DNA of 64,000 nt from Spirochaetales bacterium (lineage in GTDB: Bacteria > Spirochaetota > Spirochaetia > UBA9216): positions 1 to 64,000 of the forward strand of contig JAEINK010000005.1 of NCBI GenBank assembly GCA_016342585.1, in the 5' to 3' direction. This document shows positions 17,288 through 27,001 of this stretch, piece after piece (position 1 is the stretch's first letter; the number at the start of each line of letters is the position of its first letter). The notes under the pieces were generated by a model. It searched no databases, had not been told where the DNA came from, and was given only the letters and a program-made list of their open reading frames with translations. The position numbers and the translations under genes are program-made.

Positions 17288-18406
17288 TTAACCAATATGC
17301 TCGAGAAGAATCTTAAGCATCCTTCTTACAGGTTCTGCCGCACCCCAGAGGAGCTGATCCCCAACGGTGAAAGCAGTCAGATATTCAGGTCCCATATTCA
17401 TCTTATGCAGTCTACCGACGGGAATATTCAAGGTTCCGGAAACAGCTGCGGGTGTGAGTTTTTCCATAGTTACAGCCTTATCATTGGGAACGACAGAAGC
17501 CCACTCGTTGGCACCGGCAATATGACCCTCTATTTCACTCATAGAAACATCTTTAGCCAGCTTGATGGTGAGAGCCTGACTATGACATCTCATGGAACCA
17601 ATTCGGACACAGAGACCATCCACAGGGATGGGGTTTTCCGAAAGACCGAGGATCTTGTTTGTTTCAACAAATCCTTTCCACTCCTCTTTAGACTGACCAT
17701 TCTCAACAGGAACATCGATCCAGGGAAGAAGAGAACCGCCAAGTACAGCACCAAACTGATCGGTGGGGATGGAACCGTCTCTCATGGCTTCGGTAACCCT
17801 TCGATCAACATCAAGAATTGAAGAGGCGGGGTCATCGATATCAGAACCCGCTTTTTCTGCAAGATAACGCATCTGCTGAAGAAGTTCCTTCATATTTCGG
17901 GCACCGGCTCCGGAAGCGGCCTGATAGGTCATGGAACTCACCCATTCAACAAGTCCTTCATTGAAAAGCCCGGCAAGCCCCATAAGCATTAGACTGACAG
18001 TACAGTTTCCGCCAACCCAGGTGTTCACCCCTGACGAAAGACCTTCCTTTATAACCGGCATATTCACAGGATCTAAAACAATAAGACTGTCATCCTTCAT
18101 TCTCAAGGTGGAAGCAGCATCGATCCAGTGCCCCTTCCAGCCGGAAGCCATCAGTTTGGGATATACTTCCGAAGTATAACTCCCCCCCTGACAGGTAAGG
18201 ATGATATCCATATTTTTAAGAGTATTAATATCAAATGCATCTTCAAGTGTACCTGTAGATCCGCCGGCAAATTTATCTTCCTTACCAGCTTTGGATGTGG
18301 AGAAGAAAACCTTCTCAAAACCATTAAAATCATTCTCTTCTACCATTCTCTGCATAAGAACGGAGCCGACCATACCACGGTAACCCGCAAATCCAACCTT
18401 TAACAT
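17288..18406 (-). CDS. asd: Aspartate-semialdehyde dehydrogenase
   Basis: 372 residues, of the proteobacterial-type length. [18 protein letters not shown] is the NADP-binding start, GGNCTVSLM holds the catalytic Cys, and [16 protein letters not shown] holds the conserved His. It makes aspartate semialdehyde from aspartyl phosphate for lysine/diaminopimelate, threonine and methionine synthesis. GGAGAGG upstream fixes the start at 18406; the open frame continues to 18454 with no ribosome site there. It is a single gene with its own terminator, unlinked to other biosynthetic genes here. Confidence 0.95.
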   Translation of the reverse strand: MLKVGFAGYRGMVGSVLMQRMVEENDFNGFEKVFFSTSKAGKEDKFAGGSTGTLEDAFDINTLKNMDIILTCQGGSYTSEVYPKLMASGWKGHWIDAASTLRMKDDSLIVLDPVNMPVIKEGLSSGVNTWVGGNCTVSLMLMGLAGLFNEGLVEWVSSMTYQAASGAGARNMKELLQQMRYLAEKAGSDIDDPASSILDVDRRVTEAMRDGSIPTDQFGAVLGGSLLPWIDVPVENGQSKEEWKGFVETNKILGLSENPIPVDGLCVRIGSMRCHSQALTIKLAKDVSMSEIEGHIAGANEWASVVPNDKAVTMEKLTPAAVSGTLNIPVGRLHKMNMGPEYLTAFTVGDQLLWGAAEPVRRMLKILLEHIG

Positions 18407-18603
18407 TATCCTCTCCAATGTGAAAAAAATTAAAATCCTGCAATATAATATCAATTATACTGAGTAATTTTCAAAATATTACCTTTTTACTTCAATTTTT
18501 TTAGTTGGTCAAGTAGCCGAAACAATCGAAAGAAGGAAGCAGGCTGACGGGCAGTATAATTTGTTTATTGATTTTATCTTTTAAATAACAGATACTATAA
18601 GAA

Positions 18604-21600
18604 GTGAAGCATAATCTGTATTCAAAGCTACCAATTAGATGGAAGATACTTTTTCCAGTATTATCTGTGTTGATAATATTATTTCTCATAATCCAATCCT
18701 TCGCATACAGCTTTGTCCGACGGGAGAGCATCTCGTATCTGGATGCCTCTATAGAAAATTCCGCAAAATCAGTCCACAACTTTATCAATTTCGTCTTTCA
18801 GCAGTCCATTCAAAACTACCTAAAAGGAAGGGTTGAAGACAGCATTTACAGTGTCACTGTAATTAATGCCGCTGTAGAAACGGGTAAAATCTCCGCAGAA
18901 ACCGGAGCAGGAAATGCCAGAAGTGGTATCCTGGGAAGAAAGATCGGGGAAAGCGGATATTTCTACGTAATAAACAGTGAAGGAACCGTAATTATCCATC
19001 CCGAAGAGGAGCTGATCGGAAGAAACTTCTCTGAATTTGAGCATGTAAAGGTGCAGATAAAGAATAAATCCGGCTACCTGGAATATGAGTGGCAGAACCC
19101 CGGAGAAATAACTCCAAGAAAAAAAGCTCTTTACATGGAATACTTTGAACCATGGGACTGGATCATTACAGCCAGTGTATACCGGGAAGAGTTTTCAGAT
19201 CTTCTTGATTTATCCCAGCTTGAACCAGGCTTCCTGAACCCCAGCGGCCTGGAGCAGGGGTACAAATACATAGTCGACAGGCAGGGAAACTTATTAATTC
19301 ACCCTTTTCTGCAGGGGAAGAACATATATGATCTGACAGAGGATCAAGCTCTTCTTAAGATTTTTGATACCAGCAATGAAACACAGTCATCCGGGATAAC
19401 CGAGTACTACTGGCAAAACTCTGAAAAAGAGAAACCTAAGCTGAGAAGGGCATATTACACCTGGCTTCCAGGAATAGATATGGGTATAGTCTCTACTTTT
19501 GTGGTCGAAGATTATCAAAAAACCGCTTACAAAATGCTTTCTATCCTGCATGCCTCAAATCTACTTTTATTATTTTTAACATCCCTTCTCCTGTTGGTTC
19601 TTATAAAAAAGATAACGGCCCCTTTAAGCAATCTGACGGAAAAGATTCTCAGCCAACCGGAAATAAAAGGGGACAAAGACTTCAATCCTTCTACAAAGGA
19701 TGAAATCCTGATCACCGAGCAGGCTCTGAATGTGTTTATCAGAAGGCTCAAAGAAGAAAAAGAAAATTCTGAAAAGACTCTCAGAGAGAATAAAATCCTG
19801 GCCAGATTTCCAAATGACGCTCAATTCCCGATCATAAGGATTAGAGAATCAGGGGAGATAACCTTTACCAATAATGCCGCCAAAGAGGATCTCCTCCCTC
19901 TCCTGGATATAAACAGGGATAATAATCAAAGTCTCCTTTTAAAAGAGTTTTATACTGAAACAGCAAGGGATGATATCCTTGAGAAATCCCTGGATGGGAT
20001 AAGTTTTTTTATTTTTCGAACACCCATCCATGAAAGCAGAGAGATCTACCTTCACTTCTACGATTTAACAACCGAACACCGGTTTCAAACTCTCCAAAAT
20101 ATCTGGCAAAATGTTTTTCAGACATCCATTGAAGGAATCATGATCACAGATGCCGATGGTAATATTGAAAGAATAAACAACAGCTTTACCAGGGTTACCG
20201 GTTATACAGGGAATGAAATCATCGGAAAGCATACAAGGATCCTTAAATCCAATAAATACGATAAAGAGTTTTATAAGGAAATGTGGCATAGCCTGAATAC
20301 CAAAGGAAGCTGGAAAGGCGAAATCTGGAACCGCCGTAAATCCGGTGAGATTTATCCTGAGTGGCTTTCAATCTCCTCCTATATCGATACTCAATCTCAC
20401 GAAAAAAAATTCATGGCTATTTTTCATGATATCTCAGATATACATCAGAAAGAAGAGGAGCTTGCCTTTGTCAGCTCGCACGACATACTCACAAGCCTGC
20501 CCAATAGAAGTCTATACAATGACAGAGTAAAGCAAGCACTTTTAAGTGCTGATCGTACGGGGCTTTTCTGTGCTGTAATAACTCTGGATATTCACGGATT
20601 CTCCAGAATTAACGACCATATGGGGCAGATTTGGGGTGATCGGTATTTGAACATCATTTCCGAACTATTACAAAAGACAATCCGGAGTGAGGATACCCTG
20701 GCAAGATTGGGTTCAGATGATTTTGCTATTCTCTTACCCAGACTTGAGAAAAAAGATCAGTGCATGGATGTCCTTTACAGAATAATTGACTATCTGGAAA
20801 AACCTATCACTCTCGATGGGAAAACATTAAATCCCTCAATGAATATTGGGATCTCCATTTATCCTGATGATGCTGACACAGCGGAGGCATTGGTTCAGAA
20901 ATCCAATATCGCCATGATCAAATGTAAATCCGATAATCCAGGGAGACACCAGTTCTATGATGAATCTCTGGACAGGGATCTTCAAACGCGCTTTGAGATG
21001 GAACTTGCCCTGAAGCAGGCGGTTGAACATGATCAGTTCAGGCTGATGTATCAACCAAAGGGAGATCTCAATTCAGGTAAGATTGTCGGCTTCGAGGCTC
21101 TTATCCGGTGGGAACACCCTGAAAAAGGGACTGTATCCCCCGTTGAATTCATCCCCGTTCTGGAAGAGACAGGATTGATCGTCAAGCTAGGAGAATGGAT
21201 CATCAGAGAAGCCTGTAGATTTGTTATTCGGATGAAAGAGAATTGTGCTGCCGATATTCAGGTTGGGATTAATATATCCAATATCCAATTCGATGATCCG
21301 GACTTTGTTGTGACACTGAATAGAATAATGGATGAAGAGGGGGTTACTCCCCAATCCATAGATCTTGAGATAACAGAAAGTATGACTGCCATGGAAACGG
21401 GTCAAACCATAGGAATCCTGGAGCAACTTCATGACAGACACTTCTCCATCTCAATTGATGACTTTGGAACAGGATATTCATCCCTCCAGTATCTCAATGA
21501 ATTGCCTTTTGATGTAATCAAGATTGACAGGTCTTTTATCGCGCCCCTCCCTGCCGATGAGAAAAGACTGACAATAGTTCGGTCAATAATCGGACTGGCG

Positions 21601-21762
21601 AAGAATTACAGCAAACTGACTGTAGCAGAGGGAATTGAAACGGCAGAACAGGAAAGAATTCTCCGGGAAGAAGGATGTGATATCATCCAGGGGTATTATC
21701 TGAGCAAACCCCTTACCGAAAATGATGCCTATGCTTTTATCAATAAAAGAAAAAAACTATAA
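18604..21762 (+). CDS. Membrane sensor with Cache, PAS, degenerate GGDEF and EAL domains
   Basis: 1052 residues. A membrane helix (about 13-35) leads into a long extracytoplasmic region with two related Cache-like modules (each with GYxYIV/FYVI...G...IHP signatures near 115-140 and 220-240). A second helix (about 312-335), a PAS domain (about 500-620), a GGDEF domain and a C-terminal EAL domain follow. The GGDEF site is altered to GSDDF, so cyclase activity is doubtful, though GTP binding may remain. The EAL domain has EALIRW and DDFGTGYSS and should hydrolyse c-di-GMP. The frame starts at a GTG with only a weak ribosome site. It is the likely counterweight to the cyclase at 5.7 kb. Confidence 0.9.
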   Translation: MKHNLYSKLPIRWKILFPVLSVLIILFLIIQSFAYSFVRRESISYLDASIENSAKSVHNFINFVFQQSIQNYLKGRVEDSIYSVTVINAAVETGKISAETGAGNARSGILGRKIGESGYFYVINSEGTVIIHPEEELIGRNFSEFEHVKVQIKNKSGYLEYEWQNPGEITPRKKALYMEYFEPWDWIITASVYREEFSDLLDLSQLEPGFLNPSGLEQGYKYIVDRQGNLLIHPFLQGKNIYDLTEDQALLKIFDTSNETQSSGITEYYWQNSEKEKPKLRRAYYTWLPGIDMGIVSTFVVEDYQKTAYKMLSILHASNLLLLFLTSLLLLVLIKKITAPLSNLTEKILSQPEIKGDKDFNPSTKDEILITEQALNVFIRRLKEEKENSEKTLRENKILARFPNDAQFPIIRIRESGEITFTNNAAKEDLLPLLDINRDNNQSLLLKEFYTETARDDILEKSLDGISFFIFRTPIHESREIYLHFYDLTTEHRFQTLQNIWQNVFQTSIEGIMITDADGNIERINNSFTRVTGYTGNEIIGKHTRILKSNKYDKEFYKEMWHSLNTKGSWKGEIWNRRKSGEIYPEWLSISSYIDTQSHEKKFMAIFHDISDIHQKEEELAFVSSHDILTSLPNRSLYNDRVKQALLSADRTGLFCAVITLDIHGFSRINDHMGQIWGDRYLNIISELLQKTIRSEDTLARLGSDDFAILLPRLEKKDQCMDVLYRIIDYLEKPITLDGKTLNPSMNIGISIYPDDADTAEALVQKSNIAMIKCKSDNPGRHQFYDESLDRDLQTRFEMELALKQAVEHDQFRLMYQPKGDLNSGKIVGFEALIRWEHPEKGTVSPVEFIPVLEETGLIVKLGEWIIREACRFVIRMKENCAADIQVGINISNIQFDDPDFVVTLNRIMDEEGVTPQSIDLEITESMTAMETGQTIGILEQLHDRHFSISIDDFGTGYSSLQYLNELPFDVIKIDRSFIAPLPADEKRLTIVRSIIGLAKNYSKLTVAEGIETAEQERILREEGCDIIQGYYLSKPLTENDAYAFINKRKKL

Positions 21763-21798
21763 CCTGATACTAACCCGGCTGCGGTTTCAGATCGAAGT

Positions 21799-22971
21799 TT
21801 AATATTTTTCCAGAAGGATCCCCATTGAATGGCCTCCGCCCATGGACATGATGGCAATACCACGTTTTTTATCCTCCCGGACCATGGCATGAGTCAAAGT
21901 CGTTAAAAGCCGTGAGCCACTGGCTCCCATGGGGTGACCAAGAGCAATATCACCTCCGTACGGGTTTATTTTTTCTCTGGACACCCCGGTCTCCTTAAGG
22001 AAACCAAGGGCAGTACAGGCAAAGGATTCACATATTTCAAAGATATCAATCTCTTTGACAGTCAACCCGTTACGTTTCAGGAGTTTTTCAAAAACCTGGG
22101 CACCTCCCGAAAAAACGGATTTCAGGGGAGTTCCCATTACACAGCTATCAAGAATTCGCACAAGGGGTTTAAGATTATTACTTTTGGCAAAACCGACCTC
22201 AGCTAGTAGAACAAGAGAAGCACAGTCACCCAAACCGGAACTGTTTCCCGCGGTAATTGACCCCTCTTTTCGATAAACAGGTTGAAGCCTAGAAAGTCTT
22301 TCTCTCATACACTTTACCCGAATATTCTCATCACTTACACAGCGGTTACCGCCTTTTATATCTATACCTATTATTTCATCATCAAAGATGCCTGACTTTC
22401 TGGCACTCAAAGCCTTATCATGGCTTTCATAGGCAAAATCATCCTGCTCTTCCCGGGAAATTGAGTGCAATAGGGCATACTCTTCAGCCATATCCCCCAT
22501 GGGTACATCTTCGATAGCACAATTTAATCCATCCTGATGCAGGGAATCGACAAGGATCATCTCCCTGCCCTCTTTGATATTTTTCCGATCCAAAAGGAGT
22601 GGGGTATTACTGCAGCTCTCAACTGCCCCGGCAATGGCTAACCTCGTATCCTGATCAATCATCATTGCCCGGGATAGGCCAACCACAGACATCCCGGATC
22701 CGCACACCTGATTTACCGTGAAGGCATTTGAACCTGGACACATCCCCCCCAGTAGAGCGGTCTGCCGTGCTGGATTCTGACCGACTCCGGCAGAAACAGA
22801 ATTGCCGATAATTATATTCTCAGTATTATCCCTGATGATGGGATAACGCCGGATCATCTCTTCGATGATCGGAGCCCCAAGTTCAGGAGCCAAAAGTGAG
22901 GACAAAGCTCCATCGACCTTACCTATTGGTGTTCGCAGACTATCCACCAGGACGATTTCCTTACATCCCAT
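21799..22971 (-). CDS. Thiolase-family protein with altered active site
   Basis: 390 residues, full thiolase length. The acylated Cys motif is intact (NQVCGSGMSVVG) and so is the His motif (GGDIALGHPMGASG). Two other thiolase signatures are changed. The NEAF motif reads CESF, and the C-terminal Cys-Ile-Gly-Gly-Gly reads SMGGG, so the second catalytic Cys is Ser. Canonical acetyl-CoA acetyltransferases need that Cys as the general base, so the reaction may differ or be one-directional. It is transcribed alone, convergent with the EAL gene. Calling it a standard atoB would be unsafe. Confidence 0.8.
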   Translation of the reverse strand: MGCKEIVLVDSLRTPIGKVDGALSSLLAPELGAPIIEEMIRRYPIIRDNTENIIIGNSVSAGVGQNPARQTALLGGMCPGSNAFTVNQVCGSGMSVVGLSRAMMIDQDTRLAIAGAVESCSNTPLLLDRKNIKEGREMILVDSLHQDGLNCAIEDVPMGDMAEEYALLHSISREEQDDFAYESHDKALSARKSGIFDDEIIGIDIKGGNRCVSDENIRVKCMRERLSRLQPVYRKEGSITAGNSSGLGDCASLVLLAEVGFAKSNNLKPLVRILDSCVMGTPLKSVFSGGAQVFEKLLKRNGLTVKEIDIFEICESFACTALGFLKETGVSREKINPYGGDIALGHPMGASGSRLLTTLTHAMVREDKKRGIAIMSMGGGHSMGILLEKY

Positions 22972-23159
22972 TCCTATCCCCGTTATTTTTCATAATAAAA
23001 CGAGTCTACCCGGATTGTAAATATTTGTAAACAAAAGCCAGTATAAATTCGGTCAGTAGCCGATAAATAATATTATGACAGAAGGCTAAACACGTACCGC
23101 CGTTGTAACAGGGAAAAAGCACATTTACTTATTCATATATAACGGGTATAATTCCATGT

Positions 23160-23663
23160 ATGTCGGAGAAAGCTGCAAAACGATCCAATCTTTTTAATCA
23201 GAGGATAAGGGGACTTCACCCTGTCCCGGGATTCATTCTCATACTCATAATTGCTGTGGGTGGATATTTTCAGCCGCTCATAGGTTTGACAGTGCCAGTC
23301 CTCATAATAACAGCAGCCGTTCTGGCAATGATTAAACCCAGACTTTTCTGTACCTTCCTCTGTCCGCGGAACAGGGTCTTTCCCCTGCTTAAACCAGTCT
23401 CCCGCTACAGGTCTTCCCCGGGGCTTTTCCGAAAGCGCCCCCTGAAGCAGGGTTTATGCGGCTTAATGATGGCCTGTTCAATTTTACAGCTCTCAAGACT
23501 CAGACCGGATATCGCAGGGTTTACCGCGGTGGGGCTCTTTTTCTGGACCTTATGCATAATTTCCTTGCTTGTATCATTCTCCCTGGCAGTCATGTATAAA
23601 CCCAATGCCTGGTGCGCCATCTGCCCCATGGGAACTCTTCAGGATACCATTTCCAGACGATAA
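23160..23663 (+). CDS. Small membrane iron-sulfur protein (NapH/polyferredoxin-like 4Fe-4S domain)
   Basis: 167 residues. Three or four membrane helices carry two Cys pairs, CTFLCP (Cys64, Cys68) and WCAICP (Cys152, Cys155). Together they can hold one 4Fe-4S cluster, in the style of the NapH/NosR/RnfA-neighbour membrane Fe-S family (Fer4_5). This suggests electron transfer at the membrane, but no partner redox gene is nearby. The ribosome binding site is weak and the gene stands alone, divergent from the thiolase. Confidence 0.65.
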   Translation: MSEKAAKRSNLFNQRIRGLHPVPGFILILIIAVGGYFQPLIGLTVPVLIITAAVLAMIKPRLFCTFLCPRNRVFPLLKPVSRYRSSPGLFRKRPLKQGLCGLMMACSILQLSRLRPDIAGFTAVGLFFWTLCIISLLVSFSLAVMYKPNAWCAICPMGTLQDTISRR

Positions 23664-23714
23664 AACATCGGAGTTAACTCAGAAAAAAAAGCGATTCTAT
23701 CAGCCTGATATAAA

Positions 23715-24962
23715 CTACCTCAGGTTTAGAAAAGATCTGGGATTCACCGATCCAAACTGATGCCTCATCTCCGGTGGCAAGGACGATTCATTATAGTACT
23801 TATAATAATCCCGGTATGACGGGATAGCCATCAGATTGATCATGAAGTCCGTCCCGAAAAGAACCCGTTCCCCATACCTGGTATGACCTTTCCGATCAAA
23901 ATCCGATAATTGCTTTACAAAGGTCTGATAGAACTTCGGAGAAATACCGTTAAAAGAGAAATCAGTGTACACATTTTCGTACTGCTCAATGAGCTCAAAG
24001 ATATTCTCTGTCCAGCTCTTCTCCTTCTTTCCAAAGAGGTTAGGGAGCTGCATGGTTGTACTGACCCCGGCATGGGCAAAATTAATACGCAATTCCGGAT
24101 ACCGACGCAAAACCTCGGCCCATGTGGCAGGGTTTGTATTATGGATGGCCTGTTTGTACTCTACCGTAACAAAACCGCCGTCGTTACAGTGGGTTGTAAT
24201 CGGAATGGAGGCCTCCTGAGCGTAGGAGTAGAGGAATTCCACCTTTTTACGCTCTTCAGGATCCTCAGGCCAGGGATTAAATCCCATGGGGGGATAGAGT
24301 TTTATTCCGGCAAACATCTTTTCAGGAGAGATATGGCCGGCCATCCAGGTGAGAAAGCCGCTACCCTTCACAGAATGTTTAAGCCATTTGGCTGTATAGA
24401 AGCCAAAACTATCCTCAATAATTGTTTCCAGCTCCTTAAGGGTATAGGCGGAGGGGTTTATTCCTAAAAAGGGGAGAATATGGAGCAGCCCCTTGGGGCG
24501 CTCTTTGTAATACTGTTTTATAGCAAAAGAGTACTCATTGATAACCGTTCCAAGCTCTTTCATGGGCTGAGGATAGTGGGTACGGGTTTTTGACCCGGGA
24601 AGGGGTTTAAAATCCATGAGCAATGGGGTGAGCACAAGTTTTTCGTACCTTTTTCCATTCAGGTTTAAACCCTCTTCATCGGCAAAAGAATCCCCGCCGA
24701 ATTTACCTTTAAGATCATCCTCCATGGTCGTAAATATATCCACTAGATCATTCTGCATAAGGGTAAGCAGATTAAATGTATTATGCATTATAGAGCTGGG
24801 CCTTTTACTGGCCGCCCCGGAATTCCCGCCGGCAATTCCAAACAGTATTTCAAGATCTGAATTGTTCACTAAATTTTCAAGAAAGGAAGTAATATTAACC
24901 TGTCCCAATGTCATTGTATGGCAATGACAATCAAAAAAATATTCGCTCTCACCCTTTCTCAT
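23715..24962 (-). CDS. Amidohydrolase-family metal-dependent hydrolase
   Basis: 415 residues with a TIM-barrel amidohydrolase pattern: an N-terminal HxH (FDCHCHTM), a GIKLYPPMGFNP strand, a PITTHCNDGG His, a NFAHAG His and a late Asp in VLFGTDFM. These would bind one or two metals and activate water. The closest general group is the amidohydrolase_2 (COG2159-like) family of decarboxylases and hydrolases; the substrate is not evident. AGGAG precedes ATG 24962. It is 56 bp from the MATE gene and may share its transcript. Confidence 0.7.
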   Translation of the reverse strand: MRKGESEYFFDCHCHTMTLGQVNITSFLENLVNNSDLEILFGIAGGNSGAASKRPSSIMHNTFNLLTLMQNDLVDIFTTMEDDLKGKFGGDSFADEEGLNLNGKRYEKLVLTPLLMDFKPLPGSKTRTHYPQPMKELGTVINEYSFAIKQYYKERPKGLLHILPFLGINPSAYTLKELETIIEDSFGFYTAKWLKHSVKGSGFLTWMAGHISPEKMFAGIKLYPPMGFNPWPEDPEERKKVEFLYSYAQEASIPITTHCNDGGFVTVEYKQAIHNTNPATWAEVLRRYPELRINFAHAGVSTTMQLPNLFGKKEKSWTENIFELIEQYENVYTDFSFNGISPKFYQTFVKQLSDFDRKGHTRYGERVLFGTDFMINLMAIPSYRDYYKYYNESSLPPEMRHQFGSVNPRSFLNLR

Positions 24963-25018
24963 TCCTATTCTCCTAGCTCAGTCACGATTTCGATCTTAAT
25001 CTTAATTCAATCCTGTTC

Positions 25019-26365
25019 TCAACCACATTTCAGCTTCGTAATATAATTTTTGTTCATTATATGTGTAACCGGCCCCATTATCAAATAGGAAAGAGCAAGA
25101 GATGCGAAGATTCCAAAAATACCAAAGTGTAAATTCCCTACCGTCGCCAGGGGGATATAAAGGCAGAACATCTGAATCAGGGTCAACAGGGCTGCCGGGA
25201 TTGGTTTCTTGAGAACATTCAAACTTGTGACTCCCACCTGCATCATCGCCTGTAGACCATAACCGAGAGGTACGATCCGGAGGTAATAGACGATCACATC
25301 GACAACATCCGGGTTCGGGTTAAAGAGGCCACCGAGAGGTCGGGCTGTAAAAAAGAGAATAACATAAAGGAGTGCTCCATAGATGAGTGTGAAATTTTCA
25401 CTCAAGCGAAGGCCTCTAAGGACCCTATCCTTCCGCCCTCTACCCCAGTTCTGTCCAATGAAGACAGGCAGGACGGAAATCAGTGAGTTGGAAAAGAGAA
25501 GAGAGAACAACTCAATTCTGGTAGCCACACCGAAACCCGCCACGGCGGCCCGGCCATTCCGGGCAATGATGCCGGTTACAACCCCGGCACCTATAGGAAC
25601 AATCATTTTCGTCAGGGAGTTGGGCACACCGACATAGAGGATCTCCTTCCATGATTTCCAGAAACCGGTCAGGCGCTCCCCTCTGAAGGAGAAAACCTTA
25701 TCCCTGAATCCTAAAATGTAAATAGCAACACAGAAGGTGATGGCTCTGGCCGTGACTGTAGCCAGGGCCGCCCCGGCTACACCCAGTTCCGGGAAAGGAC
25801 CAATCCCGAATATGAGTAGAGGATCCAGAACCGTGTTTATCAGAGCAGCAATCATCATCACTATCCCCGGAGTCTTTGTGTCCCCCAGACCACGGATCGC
25901 CGAGTTCCCGGTCATGGGTACAACAACAAAGACCACTCCCCAATACCAAATTCTCATATACTCTTTAATTACCGGGAGAGTTGTATCATCCGCACCGAGA
26001 AGACGAAACACAGGATCAATTGTCATCTGACCGATAATGACAAACACCAAAACCACAAGGAATGAGAGGATCATCCCATGTGTAACCAGACGGATTTGAC
26101 TCTCCCGGTCCTGCCTGCCGGTAGCCCGGGAGACGGCTGTTGTCATTCCAACCCCTAACCCATGAGCGATGCTGCTGATGATCATTATCACGGGGAAGGT
26201 AAAGGAGAGAGCAGCCAGTTCCACGGTCCCCAGTTTCCCCACAAAATAGGTATCCATCAGATTGAAAATGATCATTCCCAATATACCGGCAGTCATGGGA
26301 AGAGCAAGCTTTACCAATACTCTCCCCTCTTCACCAGTTGTGATCATCTTTACATTCTTATTCAT
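25019..26365 (-). CDS. MATE-family multidrug efflux transporter
   Basis: 448 residues, twelve hydrophobic segments in two related halves, the MATE size. The MATE hallmark region KLALPMTAGILGMIIFNLMDTYFVGKLGTVELAALSF is at the N-terminus, and a related segment occurs in the second half. It should export cationic drugs or metabolites by Na+ or H+ antiport. The upstream marR gene overlaps it by 8 bp, and AGGGG within the end of marR serves as its ribosome site. The pair is almost certainly co-transcribed and induced by the drug that releases MarR. Confidence 0.92.
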   Translation of the reverse strand: MNKNVKMITTGEEGRVLVKLALPMTAGILGMIIFNLMDTYFVGKLGTVELAALSFTFPVIMIISSIAHGLGVGMTTAVSRATGRQDRESQIRLVTHGMILSFLVVLVFVIIGQMTIDPVFRLLGADDTTLPVIKEYMRIWYWGVVFVVVPMTGNSAIRGLGDTKTPGIVMMIAALINTVLDPLLIFGIGPFPELGVAGAALATVTARAITFCVAIYILGFRDKVFSFRGERLTGFWKSWKEILYVGVPNSLTKMIVPIGAGVVTGIIARNGRAAVAGFGVATRIELFSLLFSNSLISVLPVFIGQNWGRGRKDRVLRGLRLSENFTLIYGALLYVILFFTARPLGGLFNPNPDVVDVIVYYLRIVPLGYGLQAMMQVGVTSLNVLKKPIPAALLTLIQMFCLYIPLATVGNLHFGIFGIFASLALSYLIMGPVTHIMNKNYITKLKCG

Positions 26366-26819
26366 TTATTCCCCTTTTCATACAACAGGGATGTGAACTT
26401 ATCTGGAAGCTTATATTCTTCAACATTTTCTTTAAGATCTTTTCGACAAGTTCCTCCTCTTCAACAGACATCCCTTCCTTAAGAACCTCCGAATTCTCTC
26501 TACGGACCCTTTTTAATTCCGGCAGAATTTCCCATCCCCTCTCGGTCAAAAAAAGATTGTGAATACGGTTATCCGTCTCATTTACTCTTTTCTCGATATA
26601 CCCGCGATCGATGAGTTTCCTCACAGCCTTTGCGGTGGTCGCCTTATCCACAACCACACGACGGCTCAAATCTTTCTGGGAGATCCCCTCATTCCTTGAT
26701 ATATGGTTGATAAATGCAAATTGCCCCGACCCAATCCCAAGGTGTTCAAGCCGTTCGTTAATCCAGATATGCTGATACTTATTTATGATAGAAACATAAT
26801 GCCCAAATGAGTGAGTCAC
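26358..26819 (-). CDS. MarR-family repressor of the MATE operon
   Basis: 153 residues with a winged-helix core (ISQKDLSRRVVVDKATTAKAVRKLIDRGYIEKRVNETDNRIHNLFLTERG), the MarR signature. The open frame extends upstream to 26846 through a perfect palindrome. I place the start at GTG 26819, where TGGAGG stands five bases upstream, which leaves the palindrome outside the coding sequence. It should bind that operator as a dimer and block itself and the overlapping MATE gene. Confidence 0.88.
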   Translation of the reverse strand: MTHSFGHYVSIINKYQHIWINERLEHLGIGSGQFAFINHISRNEGISQKDLSRRVVVDKATTAKAVRKLIDRGYIEKRVNETDNRIHNLFLTERGWEILPELKRVRRENSEVLKEGMSVEEEELVEKILKKMLKNISFQISSHPCCMKRGINE

Positions 26820-26830
26820 AGGATCCTCCA

Positions 26831-26883
26831 TTAGTTGCATATGCAACTAATGATAAGATAAAATATTTTGTCTGTTTTATCAA
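26831..26883 (-). promoter_or_regulatory. MarR operator and promoter
   Basis: TTAGTTGCATATGCAACTAA (26831-26850) is a perfect 20-bp palindrome. On the minus strand TTGATA (26883-26878) and TATCTT (26860-26855), 17 bp apart, are plausible promoter boxes. They put the start site inside the palindrome, the classic arrangement for repression by the adjacent MarR protein. Confidence 0.75.
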
Positions 26884-26941
26884 CCGATTTATTCCATGTT
26901 TCGTGTTTAAATGAGAAATACTCCTTCCAAAATATAATTCA

Positions 26942-26971
26942 TAAAAAAAGGGCCGTACTTATGCACGACCC
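26942..26971 (-). terminator. Rho-independent terminator of the giant lipoprotein gene
   Basis: On the minus strand GGGTCGT (26971-26965) and ACGGCCC (26956-26950) form a hairpin with one non-Watson-Crick pair and an eight-base loop. An uninterrupted T-run follows (26949-26943). Confidence 0.75.
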
Positions 26972-27001
26972 AGTCCGGTTTTTAAGGTTTTTTAATATTT
27001 G

